Positions 24,529 to 37,771 of a DNA stretch of 64,000 bases are shown here, in pieces (position 1 is the first letter of the stretch; each line of letters starts with the position of its first letter). Location: the NCBI RefSeq assembly GCF_900105395.1, contig NZ_LT629775.1:9327501-9391500 (forward strand), in the 5' to 3' direction. This DNA comes from Streptomyces sp. TLI_053 (GTDB lineage: Bacteria > Actinomycetota > Actinomycetes > Streptomycetales > Streptomycetaceae). The translations under genes were made by a program, and so were the position numbers. Under the pieces are notes generated by a model. It was not told the origin of the DNA and searched no databases. It was given only the letters and a program-made list of their open reading frames with translations.

Positions 24529-26013
24529 ATGAGCAATGACCTGCACCGTCCCACCGACACCGCCCGGCCCGCCCTGCTCGACGTGTTGCGCCGCACCGAC
24601 CGCGACCCCGGGCGGCGCATCCTGTTCACCGGTGCCACCGTCGTCACCATGGACCCCGCCCTCGGCACCCTGGCCACGGGTGACCTGCTGGTGGCCGGCA
24701 GCACCGTCGCCGCCGTCGGCCCCGACCTGCGGACCCGCGGCGACGCCGCGGACGCGGTGGTGGTCGACGCCACCGGCACGATCCTGGTCCCCGGGTTCGT
24801 CGACACCCACCGCCACGCCTGGCAGGGCCAGCTGCGCCGGACCGTCCCCGACGTCGACGACCTGGCGGGCTACGTGGGCACCACGCTGGCCCGGTACGCG
24901 CCCGTCTACCGCCCCGAGGACATGTACGTGGGGACCAGACTCGCCGCCCTCGGTGCCGTGGACGCGGGCATCACCACGATGCTCGACTTCTCGCACAACT
25001 CCCGGACGGCCGCCCACTCCGACGCGGCCGTGCAGGCGCTGCTGGACACCGGGATCCGCGGGATCCACGCGGCGATGGGGCCGCACTTCGGGGACTGGGA
25101 CCGGCAGTGGCCGGCCGACCTCGGCCGACTGGCCGACCGCTTCGGCGGCGGGCTGGTGACCTTCCGTCTGGCGGCCCTCGCGACGGCGGAGATCGCCGGA
25201 CCCGACCTGGCCTTCGGGCCCGGGCTGGCCCGGGTCGCCGCCGAACTGGGCATCGGCGTCAGCGTGGACGCGGTGTTCGGCGAGGCCTCCTCGGCGGCTG
25301 TGCTCGACTGGGAGCGCGAGGGCCTGCTCGGCGAACGGCTGACCCTGATCCACGCCACCGGGCTGACCGGTGAGGCGTGGCGGGCGATCGGGGCGAGCGG
25401 CACCCGGGTGTCGCTCGCCCCGACCTCCGAGGCCCAGATCGGACTGGAGGACGCCGTCCCGGCGGTGGACGAGGCACTGGCGGCGGGCGTCCGGCCCGGC
25501 CTGAGCATCGACGTCGAAGTGGCGCTGGCGAGTGACATGTTCACCCAGATGCGGGCGCTGCACGCGATCCAGCGGATGCGCGCCGTCCATGCCGTCCACG
25601 GTGCCCGGGCCGTACCCGGTGCCCGGGCGGTGGGCGCCGTCCCGGCCGTACCCGGGGCGGACGGTCCGCCGGAGCGCATCACCACCGCCGACGTCCTGGA
25701 CTTCGCCACCCGCCAGGGCGCCGCCACCGTCGGTCTCGGTACGACGACCGGCACGCTCACCCCGGGCAAGCAGGCCGATCTGCTGATGATCACCGCCGAC
25801 GAGATCAACAACCTCCCCCTGAACGATCCGATCGGCACCGTCGTCCTCGGCGCGGACGCCCGCAACATCGACACGGTCCTGATCGCGGGACGCGTCCGCA
25901 AGTGGGCCGGGCGCCTGCTGGACGTCGACCTCCCGGCCCTCCGGGCGGAGGCCGCGGCCTCCCGCGACCACGTCCACCGGGCGGCGGCGGGCGGCGGGCG
26001 ACAGCCTCGGTGA
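24529..26013 (+). CDS. Amidohydrolase family protein
   Basis: A 494-residue metal-dependent amidohydrolase of the chlorohydrolase/cytosine-deaminase-like group. The metal HxH is in 'GFVDTHRHAWQGQLRR', a further His in 'LIHATGLTG', and the C-terminal beta-sandwich is marked by 'GTLTPGKQADLLMI'. The usual catalytic 'GTDS' segment is replaced by 'GLSIDVEVALASDMF', a variant I recall from actinomycete homologues. An Ala/Val/Gly/Pro-rich low-complexity insertion lies at residues about 350-378. ATG 24529 has GGAGG only 2 nt away, so start choice is uncertain. Substrate unknown; probably regulated by the divergent XRE gene. Confidence 0.87.
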   Translation: MSNDLHRPTDTARPALLDVLRRTDRDPGRRILFTGATVVTMDPALGTLATGDLLVAGSTVAAVGPDLRTRGDAADAVVVDATGTILVPGFVDTHRHAWQGQLRRTVPDVDDLAGYVGTTLARYAPVYRPEDMYVGTRLAALGAVDAGITTMLDFSHNSRTAAHSDAAVQALLDTGIRGIHAAMGPHFGDWDRQWPADLGRLADRFGGGLVTFRLAALATAEIAGPDLAFGPGLARVAAELGIGVSVDAVFGEASSAAVLDWEREGLLGERLTLIHATGLTGEAWRAIGASGTRVSLAPTSEAQIGLEDAVPAVDEALAAGVRPGLSIDVEVALASDMFTQMRALHAIQRMRAVHAVHGARAVPGARAVGAVPAVPGADGPPERITTADVLDFATRQGAATVGLGTTTGTLTPGKQADLLMITADEINNLPLNDPIGTVVLGADARNIDTVLIAGRVRKWAGRLLDVDLPALRAEAAASRDHVHRAAAGGGRQPR

Positions 26014-26206
26014 CTGTCCGCGCGTGAACGGGGCACCCGCTGCTGGGACGGACCGGGAGCCGTCGTGGCGGTGGCCGGAGTCGTCCGCACGCCCCCGGAA
26101 CGTGCGCGGCGGGCCACTCGCGGCTCGCGGATCGGCCGACCGCGGCCCCGTCGCCCGCAGCAGTGGGACGTCGTGCCGGCGGGCGCGGACGGAGAGGAGC
26201 GACGCC

Positions 26207-26578
26207 ATGACATTCCAGCACCCGGCGCGCAAGGGCCCCGACGGCGAGCGCGGGCGGTTCGAGCGGTTGGCCGAACTGGCGTCGAACTTCACCGGTTCCC
26301 CGGTGTTCGCGGTGTTCTGCGTGGGCCTGGTGATGTTGTTCGTCGCGGTGCACCTGGCGGGGTTGTCGGCCGAGTGGCAGATCCTGGTGGGCGACTCGAT
26401 GGCGGCGGTGGCCCTGTTGCTGCTGGCGATGCTGAAGAACGCCGAACGGCGGGCGGAGCACGCGATCCAGCGCAAGCTGGACGCGATCGCGCGGGCGCTG
26501 CTCGAACAGCAGGAGGGCGAGTGCGGTCGGGCGCACGAGGACCTGAAGGCGGCTGTCCGGATGGAGGAGCGGCTCTGA
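26207..26578 (+). CDS. Low-affinity iron permease family membrane protein
   Basis: A 123-residue membrane protein with two hydrophobic helices ('GSPVFAVFCVGLVMLFVAV' and 'GDSMAAVALLLLAMLK') and a cytoplasmic helical tail ('AIQRKLDAIARALLEQQ'). This matches the small bacterial low-affinity iron permease family (FET4-like name, transport role not proven in bacteria). ATG 26207 is chosen for GAGGAG 7 nt upstream; the in-frame extension to 26024 is Arg/Pro-rich and non-coding-like. Confidence 0.82.
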   Translation: MTFQHPARKGPDGERGRFERLAELASNFTGSPVFAVFCVGLVMLFVAVHLAGLSAEWQILVGDSMAAVALLLLAMLKNAERRAEHAIQRKLDAIARALLEQQEGECGRAHEDLKAAVRMEERL

Positions 26579-26668
26579 CCGCCCGTGCTCCCCGCCTCCG
26601 CCGACCGCCTGCGCTCCCTGCCTCAGCCCCGCCCCCGCCCCGCCCCCGCCCTGCCTCGGGACACCGGC

Positions 26669-26890
26669 TCAGTCCGGGGGCTCGGCGAGGCCGTGCCGGG
26701 CGCGGTCCGACCGGCCGCGGTCGGGGTCCGGGTCGGGCTCCGGGGCCGGCGGCTCCGGCGGGACGGGCCGGCCGGGCGGGGCCGGCGGGTCGGGTGTCAC
26801 GGGCGGCCGGCCCGGCTCCGGCGGCGCCGGCGGGACGGGCGTGGGCATCGGGACGAGGTCGGGGTCCGGCGGGACGGGGACGGTGCCCAT
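26669..26890 (-). CDS. Small proline-rich protein
   Basis: A 73-residue protein beginning 'MGTVPVPPDPDLVPMPTPV' and about one-third proline, with Pro-Asp and Pro-Glu stretches and no membrane segment. AGGAG lies 10 nt before ATG 26890. A longer in-frame start at 27007 gives 112 residues and remains possible. It may be a disordered spacer or adaptor; function unknown. The composition bias also makes a fortuitous frame possible. Confidence 0.45.
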   Translation of the reverse strand: MGTVPVPPDPDLVPMPTPVPPAPPEPGRPPVTPDPPAPPGRPVPPEPPAPEPDPDPDRGRSDRARHGLAEPPD

Positions 26891-27077
26891 GGGCGCGGAT
26901 CTCCTGTCGGTCGGTGACGGGGGGACGGGCGACGGGTACGGGTTCGGGCCCGGTCGACCCGGAGGGGTCGACGGCGCGGCGCGGGTGGTCGGTCCGGGAT
27001 CTTCCATGCTCCCCGAATATCCCCGATCCGGAGATGCAAACCGGTTGATCCCTGGGCAATGGACCCGAAACCCACCA

Positions 27078-27157
27078 TCGTCGAAACCCGGAGTCGCCGA
27101 AACGGGCAATCGCCGAAACCGGCAGTCGCCGACACCCGTGATCGCCGACCGGTACCC
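27078..27157. repeat. Five 16-bp tandem repeats downstream of the BrkB-like gene
   Basis: Five contiguous units of the pattern TCGCCGAAACCGGCAG start at 27078, 27094, 27110, 27126 and 27142 and decay at the edges. There are no spacers, so it is a minisatellite and not a CRISPR array. It ends 5 bp before the stop codon of the BrkB-like gene. Confidence 0.85.
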
Positions 27158-27161
27158 CGCG

Positions 27162-28043
27162 TCAGCCGGGCCGACGGTGCCGGGGTGACGTCGGCCCGGC
27201 CCCCTCGACGGGGCTCCCCGGTGCGCCGGCCGCCGGTGCGCCGTCCGGGTGCTCGCCGGCGGCGGGCCGTTGCAGCGCCCGGCCGACCACGCTCCCGCCG
27301 TAGACGGTGAACCCGACCCCGATCAGCCATGCCTGCACGACCAGGACCGTGCCGACGGTGCCGTAGGAGACGGCGTTGGACACCAGCAGCGGCGCGAAGA
27401 CCAGCCGGGAGAACAGCCGCAGCCCGGCCAGGGCCGCCATCGTGGCGACCGCCCCGGGCAGCAGACTGCGCCACGGCGCCCGGGGACCGAGCAGCAGGCG
27501 CGGCAGCCACCAGAACAGCAGGACGCCGCCGATCACGGTGGTGGCGATGCGCAGGGCGGGCTGCGCGTCGGTGCCGTGCCCGGGCACGCCGCTCCAGGCC
27601 GCGAGCACCAGGTAGGCGGTCACGGCGGCCAGGGCCACGGCCTGCCGCCACACGCCGTGCCACGGCCCCGCCGGAAGACCCCAGATCCGCTCGTAGGCGG
27701 ACTGCATCGCGCCGGTGAGGGAGACGCCGAACACGGCCAGCGCGGCGAGGCCGAGACCGGTGGTGGTGCTGAGGATCTGCCCGCGCGAGCCGAACAGCGC
27801 GCCGACGGACCGGCTGCCTCGGGCCGTGAGCCCGAGACCGTCGGTGATCCACTGGGCGATGCCGTCGCCCCGGGCGGGGGAGGCCGCCGCGATCACCATG
27901 AGCAGCGGGACCAGGGTGACGAAGAAGAGGGCGGCGAAGGCCAGCGAGCGCTGCATCAGCTCGATCTCGCGGCCCTGCCGCCACACGCGTCGGCCTGCGG
28001 CCGCCAGCCGGTGCCCGGCCGCGGGTACGGCGGTGCTCGTCAC
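27162..28043 (-). CDS. YihY/BrkB-family inner-membrane protein
   Basis: A 293-residue polytopic membrane protein with about six hydrophobic helices, e.g. 'ALFFVTLVPLLMVIAAA', 'LGLAALAVFGVSLTGAM', 'GTVLVVQAWLIGVGFTVY'. The family signature 'ERIWGLP' followed by a basic loop is present. YihY/BrkB proteins are widespread and of unresolved function. The start is GTG 28043 with GGAGG 7 nt upstream. The C-terminal 35 residues are Pro/Gly-rich and disordered. It is the last gene of the minus-strand block that includes the sigma-factor module, 123 bp after the RsbW-like gene. Confidence 0.88.
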   Translation of the reverse strand: MTSTAVPAAGHRLAAAGRRVWRQGREIELMQRSLAFAALFFVTLVPLLMVIAAASPARGDGIAQWITDGLGLTARGSRSVGALFGSRGQILSTTTGLGLAALAVFGVSLTGAMQSAYERIWGLPAGPWHGVWRQAVALAAVTAYLVLAAWSGVPGHGTDAQPALRIATTVIGGVLLFWWLPRLLLGPRAPWRSLLPGAVATMAALAGLRLFSRLVFAPLLVSNAVSYGTVGTVLVVQAWLIGVGFTVYGGSVVGRALQRPAAGEHPDGAPAAGAPGSPVEGAGPTSPRHRRPG

Positions 28044-28166
28044 AGTGCCACCTCCGTCGGGGGTCGTCCGCGCGTCTGCCCGGCCGCGGCAAGGGCATGC
28101 CCGGATCAGCGGACCGGGATCGGCAGGACGAGCTCGTGGTGGTGGCCGAGGAACGGAACCGCGGGG

Positions 28167-28637
28167 TCAGAGCCGCACGGCCAGGGGCCCCGCGTCGATC
28201 TCGGCCCAGACGCTCTTGCCCCGCTCGTGCGGCACCGCGCCCCACCGGTCGGAAGCCTGCTGCACGATGTACAGGCCGTGCCCGCCGGGCAGGCCGGGCA
28301 CGTGCGGGCGCCGCGGTGCGGGCAGGGCCGGGGACGTGTCGCTGACCTCGATCCGCAGCCGCGCGGGGGAGAGGTCGAGGACGAGTTCGAGCGGGCCGTC
28401 GGTGTGGAGCACGGCGTTCGCGGTGAGCTCGGCGACCAGCAGCACGACGTCACCGGCGTCGGGCCACGCCCAGTCGGTGAGCGCGGCGAGGGTGAACTCC
28501 CTGGCCCGCGCGACGGGTTTGGGCTGCCCGGCGAAGGGCATCCGGCGGCGCTGGTGCCCGCCGGCCGGCAGTACCGACCCGACGGACCCGACCGTGTCGG
28601 TGCGCTTCTCGTCCAGGGTCTCCCGGCGAGTGTTCAT
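28167..28637 (-). CDS. RsbW-like anti-sigma factor kinase
   Basis: A 156-residue GHKL ATPase of the HATPase_c_2 type found in anti-sigma serine kinases. The N-box is 'LLVAELTANAVLHT', G1 'VSDTSPALPA', and G2 'PGGHGLYIVQQ'. Such proteins bind a sigma-B/F-type sigma factor and phosphorylate a STAS antagonist to stay bound. The STAS gene lies directly upstream (111 bp) and the sigma gene beyond it, so partner switching with them is inferred. ATG 28637 has AAGGGG 9 nt upstream. Confidence 0.88.
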   Translation of the reverse strand: MNTRRETLDEKRTDTVGSVGSVLPAGGHQRRRMPFAGQPKPVARAREFTLAALTDWAWPDAGDVVLLVAELTANAVLHTDGPLELVLDLSPARLRIEVSDTSPALPAPRRPHVPGLPGGHGLYIVQQASDRWGAVPHERGKSVWAEIDAGPLAVRL

Positions 28638-28747
28638 GAACGGGTGCCCCTTCGGTTCGGCGCTCTTCGCCGGTCTGCTTCCCGCCCGGCTCCGGTTCAT
28701 GCACGGGTGCCCCGGACGTGCCAACGCCACCCGGCCGTCACGCGCGT

Positions 28748-29143
28748 TCACCGGGGTACGGCGAGCGCGTCACCGACCGTCGGGTGGAGCTGGAACACCG
28801 TGTCGGCACCGGTGAGTTCCAGCAGCCGCAGCACGGTGGGGGAGGCGGCCGCGAGGCGCAGCTCGGCGCCCGCCGCGGTGGCGCTCATTCTGGCCTTGAG
28901 CAGCAGGTTGAGGCCCGAGGAGTCGCAGAAGCCGACCTGTCCGAGGTCGACCACGAGGATCCGCGGACCGGTCCGGAGCGCCTCGTCGAGGGCCTGCTCG
29001 GCCGGGGGGAGGGTCTCGATGTCGAGGTCGCCCACGAGGACGCACACGGCGGTACGGTCGTCGACCGGTTGCGGCCGGGCGGTGGTACCGGTCGCGGTGG
29101 CGGCCGCCCCCTGGGCGGCCGCTGGGTCGTTCTGGGTTGGCAT
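28748..29143 (-). CDS. STAS-domain anti-sigma factor antagonist
   Basis: A 131-residue protein. After a 25-residue Ala/Thr-rich leader, it forms a STAS domain with the phosphorylatable serine in 'VGFCDSSGLNLLLKAR'. Family logic: the unphosphorylated form binds the RsbW-like kinase and frees the sigma factor; kinase phosphorylation inactivates it and a PP2C phosphatase reactivates it. All those partners are encoded here (28167, 29253, 30348). ATG 29143 follows GGAGGGG. Confidence 0.92.
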   Translation of the reverse strand: MPTQNDPAAAQGAAATATGTTARPQPVDDRTAVCVLVGDLDIETLPPAEQALDEALRTGPRILVVDLGQVGFCDSSGLNLLLKARMSATAAGAELRLAAASPTVLRLLELTGADTVFQLHPTVGDALAVPR

Positions 29144-29204
29144 GGTCGTCCCCTCCACGGATCTCCTCACGACCTTACGCGTACGGGCGGTCAGGCCGAA
29201 ACGG

Positions 29205-29237
29205 CGGCCGCCGGGCACGGGTGGTGTCCGGCGGCCG
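29205..29237 (-). terminator. Hairpin after the sigma-factor gene
   Basis: Arms 29205-29214 and 29228-29237 form a 10-bp GC stem with a 13-nt loop between the sigma-factor stop and the STAS start. It may attenuate read-through within the block. Confidence 0.4.
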
Positions 29238-29252
29238 GGTGCTGCGGCCCGC

Positions 29253-30221
29253 TCAGCCGCCGTCGAGGCCGCGGCGCAGCTGCTGGAGCGTGCGGCTGAG
29301 CAGGCGTGACACGTGCATCTGGGACAGGCCGAGCTGTGCGCCGATCTGGGACTGCGTCATGTCCTGGGTGAACCGCATGGACAGGATCAGGCGATCGCGT
29401 TCGGGCAGCGCGGCCACCAGCGGTTCGAGGGACACCAGGTCCTCGACCAGGTCGAGCCGTCGGTCGTGCTCGCCGAGGCGGTCCGCGAGCGGGCCGGTGC
29501 CCTCGTCGTCGCGGCCGCCGACCAGGTCGATGGAGTCGGTGCTGTGCGCGTTGGCGGCGGTGAGGCCCTCGACGACCTCCTCCTGCGACAGCGACAGGTG
29601 CTCGGCGAGTTCGGCGACGGTCGGGGCCCGGTCGAGGCGCTGGGAGAGCTTCTCCTGGGCCCTGGCGAGGGTGATGCGCAGTTCCTGCAGCCGCCGCGGC
29701 ACGTGGACGGCCCAGGTGGTGTCGCGGAAGTGGCGGCGTATCTCGCCCAGGATGGTGGGGACGGCGAAGGTGGTGAACTCCACGCCGTGGTCGGGGTCGA
29801 AGCGGTCGATCGCCTTGATCAGGCCGACCGAGCCGACCTGGAGCAGGTCGTCCGTGCTCTCGCGGTGCGAGCCGAAGCGGCGGATCACGAACCGGACCAG
29901 CGAGAGGTTCACCTCGACCAGGGTGGAGCGCACGTAGGAGTACTCGCGGGTGCCCTCCTCCAGGGTCGCGAGCCGCGCCAGGAGCACCCGAGTGAGTTCC
30001 CGGGCGTCGGCCGGTGCGACCTCCCGGGGGTCCTCGACGTCGGCCAGCTCCGGGAGGGCCGGCCGCGTCGGGGCGGGTACGGCGGCGGTCCCCGGCCCGG
30101 GTGCGGGGGCGACCGTCCGTCCGTGCGCGGCGGTGGCCCCCCGCCCGGGTGCGGCGGCAAGTGCCGGGCCGGTCAGGTGCTCGGGCGTGGCAAGGAGGAT
30201 GTCGTCACTGGTCGTGGCCAT
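29253..30221 (-). CDS. SigB/SigF/SigG-type RNA polymerase sigma factor
   Basis: A 322-residue group 3 sigma-70 factor. Region 2 is 'VEVNLSLVRFVIRRF' and 'DLLQVGSVGLIKAIDRFDPD', with the -10 recognition helix 'TFAVPTILGEIRRHFRD'. Region 3 is 'RRLQELRITLARAQEKL', and region 4 ends with 'TQSQIGAQLGLSQMHVSRLL'. The first 75 residues are Ala/Pro-rich. In streptomycetes this group (SigB, SigF, SigG and relatives) drives stress and developmental genes and is controlled by RsbW/STAS partner switching. The neighbouring genes encode exactly such partners. Consensus targets look like GTTT-N14-16-GGGTAY. Confidence 0.95.
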   Translation of the reverse strand: MATTSDDILLATPEHLTGPALAAAPGRGATAAHGRTVAPAPGPGTAAVPAPTRPALPELADVEDPREVAPADARELTRVLLARLATLEEGTREYSYVRSTLVEVNLSLVRFVIRRFGSHRESTDDLLQVGSVGLIKAIDRFDPDHGVEFTTFAVPTILGEIRRHFRDTTWAVHVPRRLQELRITLARAQEKLSQRLDRAPTVAELAEHLSLSQEEVVEGLTAANAHSTDSIDLVGGRDDEGTGPLADRLGEHDRRLDLVEDLVSLEPLVAALPERDRLILSMRFTQDMTQSQIGAQLGLSQMHVSRLLSRTLQQLRRGLDGG

Positions 30222-30347
30222 GCCGGTCCTTTCCCTCGGTGGTGCGGTCCGTCCCCCCGCTACCCGCTCCTGCGGAGGGCATGCCTGATTCCCATGTGAA
30301 TGCTTCGTGAAGGAACGGTTGGGATTGTGCGGGTCGACCCCGGAATC

Positions 30348-33053
30348 TCACTCCTCCGGCGCGCCGGTCGCCCGGTCGACCGCGATGCCGACCAGACAGG
30401 TGTCGTCGTCGGTGTCCGCGCTGCTGTAGCGCAGCAGGTGGTCCAGGTGGCTCGCCAGCGAGTCGGGGGTGCCGTCCTCAGCATGGGACGTCTTCTCGCT
30501 CAGCGACATCAGGCTGTCCAGCGAAGCCTGGACGGACTCGTCGCGGCGTTCGATGAGACCGTCGGTGAACATCACCAGCGTGTCGCCGGCCTCGAGGTCG
30601 AGGTGCGACTCCTCGTAGTCGGCGTGGTCGAGCGCGCCGAGCAGGATCCCGCCCGGCTGCGGCAGCGCGCTGGCCCGGCCCGCGCGCAGCAGCACCGGCG
30701 GCAGGTGGCCGGCCCGGGCCCAGCGCAGCCGCCGCGTCCCGGGGTGGTACAGCGCGCAGACGGCGGTGGCCGTCACGTTGTCGGTGAGGTGGTGGGTGAC
30801 GCTGTTGAGCCAGGTCAGCAACTGGGCCGGACCGGCGCCGGTGGCGGCTAGGCCGCGCAGGGCGTTGCGCAGGGCGACCATGCCGGTCGCGGCCTCGATG
30901 CCGTGCCCGGCGACGTCGCCGACGCACAGCAGGATCTCGCCGGACGGCAGAGCGAGGGTGTCGTACCAGTCCCCGCCGACCAGGTGGTCCTTCTCCGCGG
31001 GCCGGTAGCGCACGGCGACCTGGAGGTCGTGCAGGGTGAGCGGTCCGCGGGCGGGCGGCATGATGGCGTGCTGCAGCTGGAGGGCGAGGCGGCTGCGTTC
31101 GGCGGCCTGCTGCTCGCTGTGCGCCAGCTGGTCGCGGGTGGCGGCGAGGGCGACCTCGGTCCAGTGCTGCGCGGAGACGTCCTGGTAGGCGCCGCGCACG
31201 GTGGTGAGCGCCGCGTTCTCGTCGTGCACCGGCTCGGCGACGACGCGGATGTGGCGCGCCACGCCGTCGGAGCGCTGGAGCCGGAAGGCGGTGGCGGCCG
31301 GCCGCCGGTGGTGCAGCAGGGTGCGCAGGAACCGGCCGATCGCCGGGCGGTCGTCGGGATGCGCGTGCTCGGCGAGCCGGTCCAGGGCGATCGGCCGGGC
31401 GCTGGGAGGCAGGCCGTGCAGCTCGAACAGGGTCTCGTTCCAGGCGATCTGGCCGGTCTGGACGTTCTCCTCGAAGCCGCCGATCCGTCCCAGGCGCTGC
31501 GCGTGCTGGAGGAGCCGGGCCACCCTCGGCGTGCCGTCGTCGAGCCGCCAGATCACCACGATGTGCCGGCCGTGCCGGCTGATGCTGACCTGGGCCCGGG
31601 CGAGCAGCGGGATGCCGTCGACGGTGGCGGCCAGGCGCATGTCCGTGGCGCGGAACGGCTCGCCGGTCGCGAAGACGTGCTCGACCTTCTCGGCCAGGCC
31701 CCCGGCCTCGGCGGCCAGCGGATAGGCCTCCAGCAGGCGCGCGCCGGCGACCGCGCTGTTCGGCCGGCCGGCGAAGTCGACGAACGCGGGGTTGACGTGC
31801 CGGACCGCGAACTCCAGGGGCAGTTCGGCGCGGCCGGGTGCGAGCCGGAGGATCAGGCAGGGGTCGAGGACGCCGTCGGTGAGCCGCTGGAGGTCGTCGA
31901 ACTCGTGGTCGGTGCGCTTGGAACCGGCGGAATCGGTCCAGGTCTCCAGGGTGGTGGCGCAGAGTTCCGCCAGCGCCTCGAACTGGCGCTGGAGCGACTG
32001 GGACCGCGGGGGCAGGTCGGCGGGCCAGCAGATCTCCAGCACGCCGATCAGCCGTCCGCCGGTCCCGGCGGGAACCGCGATGCGCCCGCCGGTGTACTCG
32101 TGCTGGCCGATGGTCGGCAGTGCCGCGTGCACGAGGGTGGGGTGGACGACCGTTTCCCGTTCGTCGAGCGCCCGCCGGGCCGGGGTGGACACGCCGGGCG
32201 GGACGTAGCGCCAGCGGCGGGCCTCGGCCTCGCCGAAGCCCGCGCTGCCTTCCAGGGTCAGCGACTGGTCGGGGTGGGCGGCCCAGATCGCGACGGCGAC
32301 GGCGCCCAGCGGGCGCAGCGCGGTCGCGAGCATCGAGCGGGCCACCGACTCGCTGTCACCGGCGGCCAGGCTGTGCGCCTCGGCGGCGCGCAGGCGCACC
32401 GCGGCCTCCTCGGAACGGCCCACCGACGGACGCTCCGCCGAGGAACCCTCCGCCGAGGAACCCTCCGCCGAGGAAGGGTCCCCGGAGGTACGGCCCCCGG
32501 AGGCACGCTCCCCGGAGCCACGGTCCACGGAGGAGGTGACGAACTCGCGCGCGATGGCGGAGATCCGGTCGGCCGCGACCTCGTTGACCAGTTCGGCGGC
32601 GAGCTCCAGCACGGGCACACCGGCCTGTTCGGCGAGCGCGGTGAGCTGGCCGGCCGCCTCCGTCGGGCCGCACCGCAGCCGTTCGACCAGGACGCCGGCG
32701 GCCATCTCCACCAGGGAGCGGCCGGCGGCGTCGGCCCGGGCCCGGGCGAGCTCCGCGCGGAGGTTCTCCACCGTGGCGGCGAGGCGGGTGACGGCGGTGG
32801 CGGCCGGGCGGGCGTCGGCGGGCCGGGCGTCCGCGTGGTCGCGCTGCGGTCCGACGGTGGGGGTTCCGGCGCGGGGCAAGGGCCCCGCCCCGGGGGCCCC
32901 GCGGTCCGCGGGCGGGTCGTCGGGCCGGTGCGCCCCCGGGGCGTGGGGTTGCCGCGTCCCCGGGTCGTCGGGTTGCTGCGCCCCCGGATCGTGGGGCCGG
33001 TCCGCGGACGGGTCGTGGGGTTGCTGCACGGGCGGGTCGTGGGGTTGCTGCAC
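30348..33053 (-). CDS. Multidomain PP2C phosphatase with ANTAR-like, GAF and PAS domains (OsaC-like)
   Basis: A 901-residue signalling protein. Residues 1-45 are repeats of 9 residues (QPHDP type). Residues about 90-165 form an ANTAR-like three-helix segment ('SLVEMAAGVLVERLRCGPTE'). A GAF-like domain covers about 230-385 and PAS-like domains about 400-530 and 540-660. The C-terminal SpoIIE/PP2C phosphatase has metal Asp in 'GGDWYDT', 'CVGDVAGHGIEAA' and 'VMFTDGLIERR'. It would dephosphorylate a STAS antagonist. The GTG start has AGGAGG 5 nt upstream and lies 28 nt after the hybrid-kinase stop, an arrangement like the osaA/osaC genes of S. coelicolor, where OsaC dampens sigma-B. I see no RsbW domain in it. 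Confidence 0.87.
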   Translation of the reverse strand: MQQPHDPPVQQPHDPSADRPHDPGAQQPDDPGTRQPHAPGAHRPDDPPADRGAPGAGPLPRAGTPTVGPQRDHADARPADARPAATAVTRLAATVENLRAELARARADAAGRSLVEMAAGVLVERLRCGPTEAAGQLTALAEQAGVPVLELAAELVNEVAADRISAIAREFVTSSVDRGSGERASGGRTSGDPSSAEGSSAEGSSAERPSVGRSEEAAVRLRAAEAHSLAAGDSESVARSMLATALRPLGAVAVAIWAAHPDQSLTLEGSAGFGEAEARRWRYVPPGVSTPARRALDERETVVHPTLVHAALPTIGQHEYTGGRIAVPAGTGGRLIGVLEICWPADLPPRSQSLQRQFEALAELCATTLETWTDSAGSKRTDHEFDDLQRLTDGVLDPCLILRLAPGRAELPLEFAVRHVNPAFVDFAGRPNSAVAGARLLEAYPLAAEAGGLAEKVEHVFATGEPFRATDMRLAATVDGIPLLARAQVSISRHGRHIVVIWRLDDGTPRVARLLQHAQRLGRIGGFEENVQTGQIAWNETLFELHGLPPSARPIALDRLAEHAHPDDRPAIGRFLRTLLHHRRPAATAFRLQRSDGVARHIRVVAEPVHDENAALTTVRGAYQDVSAQHWTEVALAATRDQLAHSEQQAAERSRLALQLQHAIMPPARGPLTLHDLQVAVRYRPAEKDHLVGGDWYDTLALPSGEILLCVGDVAGHGIEAATGMVALRNALRGLAATGAGPAQLLTWLNSVTHHLTDNVTATAVCALYHPGTRRLRWARAGHLPPVLLRAGRASALPQPGGILLGALDHADYEESHLDLEAGDTLVMFTDGLIERRDESVQASLDSLMSLSEKTSHAEDGTPDSLASHLDHLLRYSSADTDDDTCLVGIAVDRATGAPEE

Positions 33054-33081
33054 TGCGGCCTCCTGGCGGATCGGGTGCGGG

Positions 33082-37350
<4,269 letters not shown>

Positions 37351-37771
37351 CGAACGTCGCCTCTCTAGAGCCCAGCCCGGCGCCGGGGCACGGAGGCCGA
37401 CCGACAACACGGGCACGTACCGCCTGGGAGGCTACCCCAGCCGCTGCCGGAACCGGAAAGCCCGGCACCGACCCGTTCGTACGCCTTGACAGCGGCGCTT
37501 CGTGCGCCACGGGCGCCGGGGGCGGTCCTGGAGGGGGCCGCCACGGGCTCGGCGGACGCTTCCGCGCCCGCCGGACGCCTTCCCGGTCGGAAGCCGTGTG
37601 CCCCGGAACGACCGGGCTCAACGGCCGAGGCGATCCAGGCCCGGGAAGCGGGCCGGCCCGTGAAGCCGGGTGATCCAGGTCATGCAGGTGATCCGGCAGG
37701 ACGGTGCATGACCCGGCGGAACCGGGGCACCCGGGTCGTGAACCATTCCCACAGCGTGAGGAGTCCGTACC
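37351..37771. other. Divergent intergenic region with an inverted repeat
   Basis: About 420 bp between the kinase gene and the small hydrophobic gene. I see no gene. It holds a 9-bp perfect inverted repeat (GGTCATGCA at 37678-37686, TGCATGACC at 37705-37713), and the outer bases extend the match to 11 of 12 positions. A direct repeat GGTGATCC overlaps it. This is a plausible operator 60-95 bp before the GTG at 37772. Confidence 0.5.

Noticed and set aside
27078..27157. CRISPR array
   Set aside because: Contiguous 16-bp units with no spacers and no cas genes.
30222..30347. Sigma-B autoregulatory promoter upstream of the sigma gene
   Set aside because: A GGGTAG-like -10 exists but no GTTT-like -35 at 14-16 bp.
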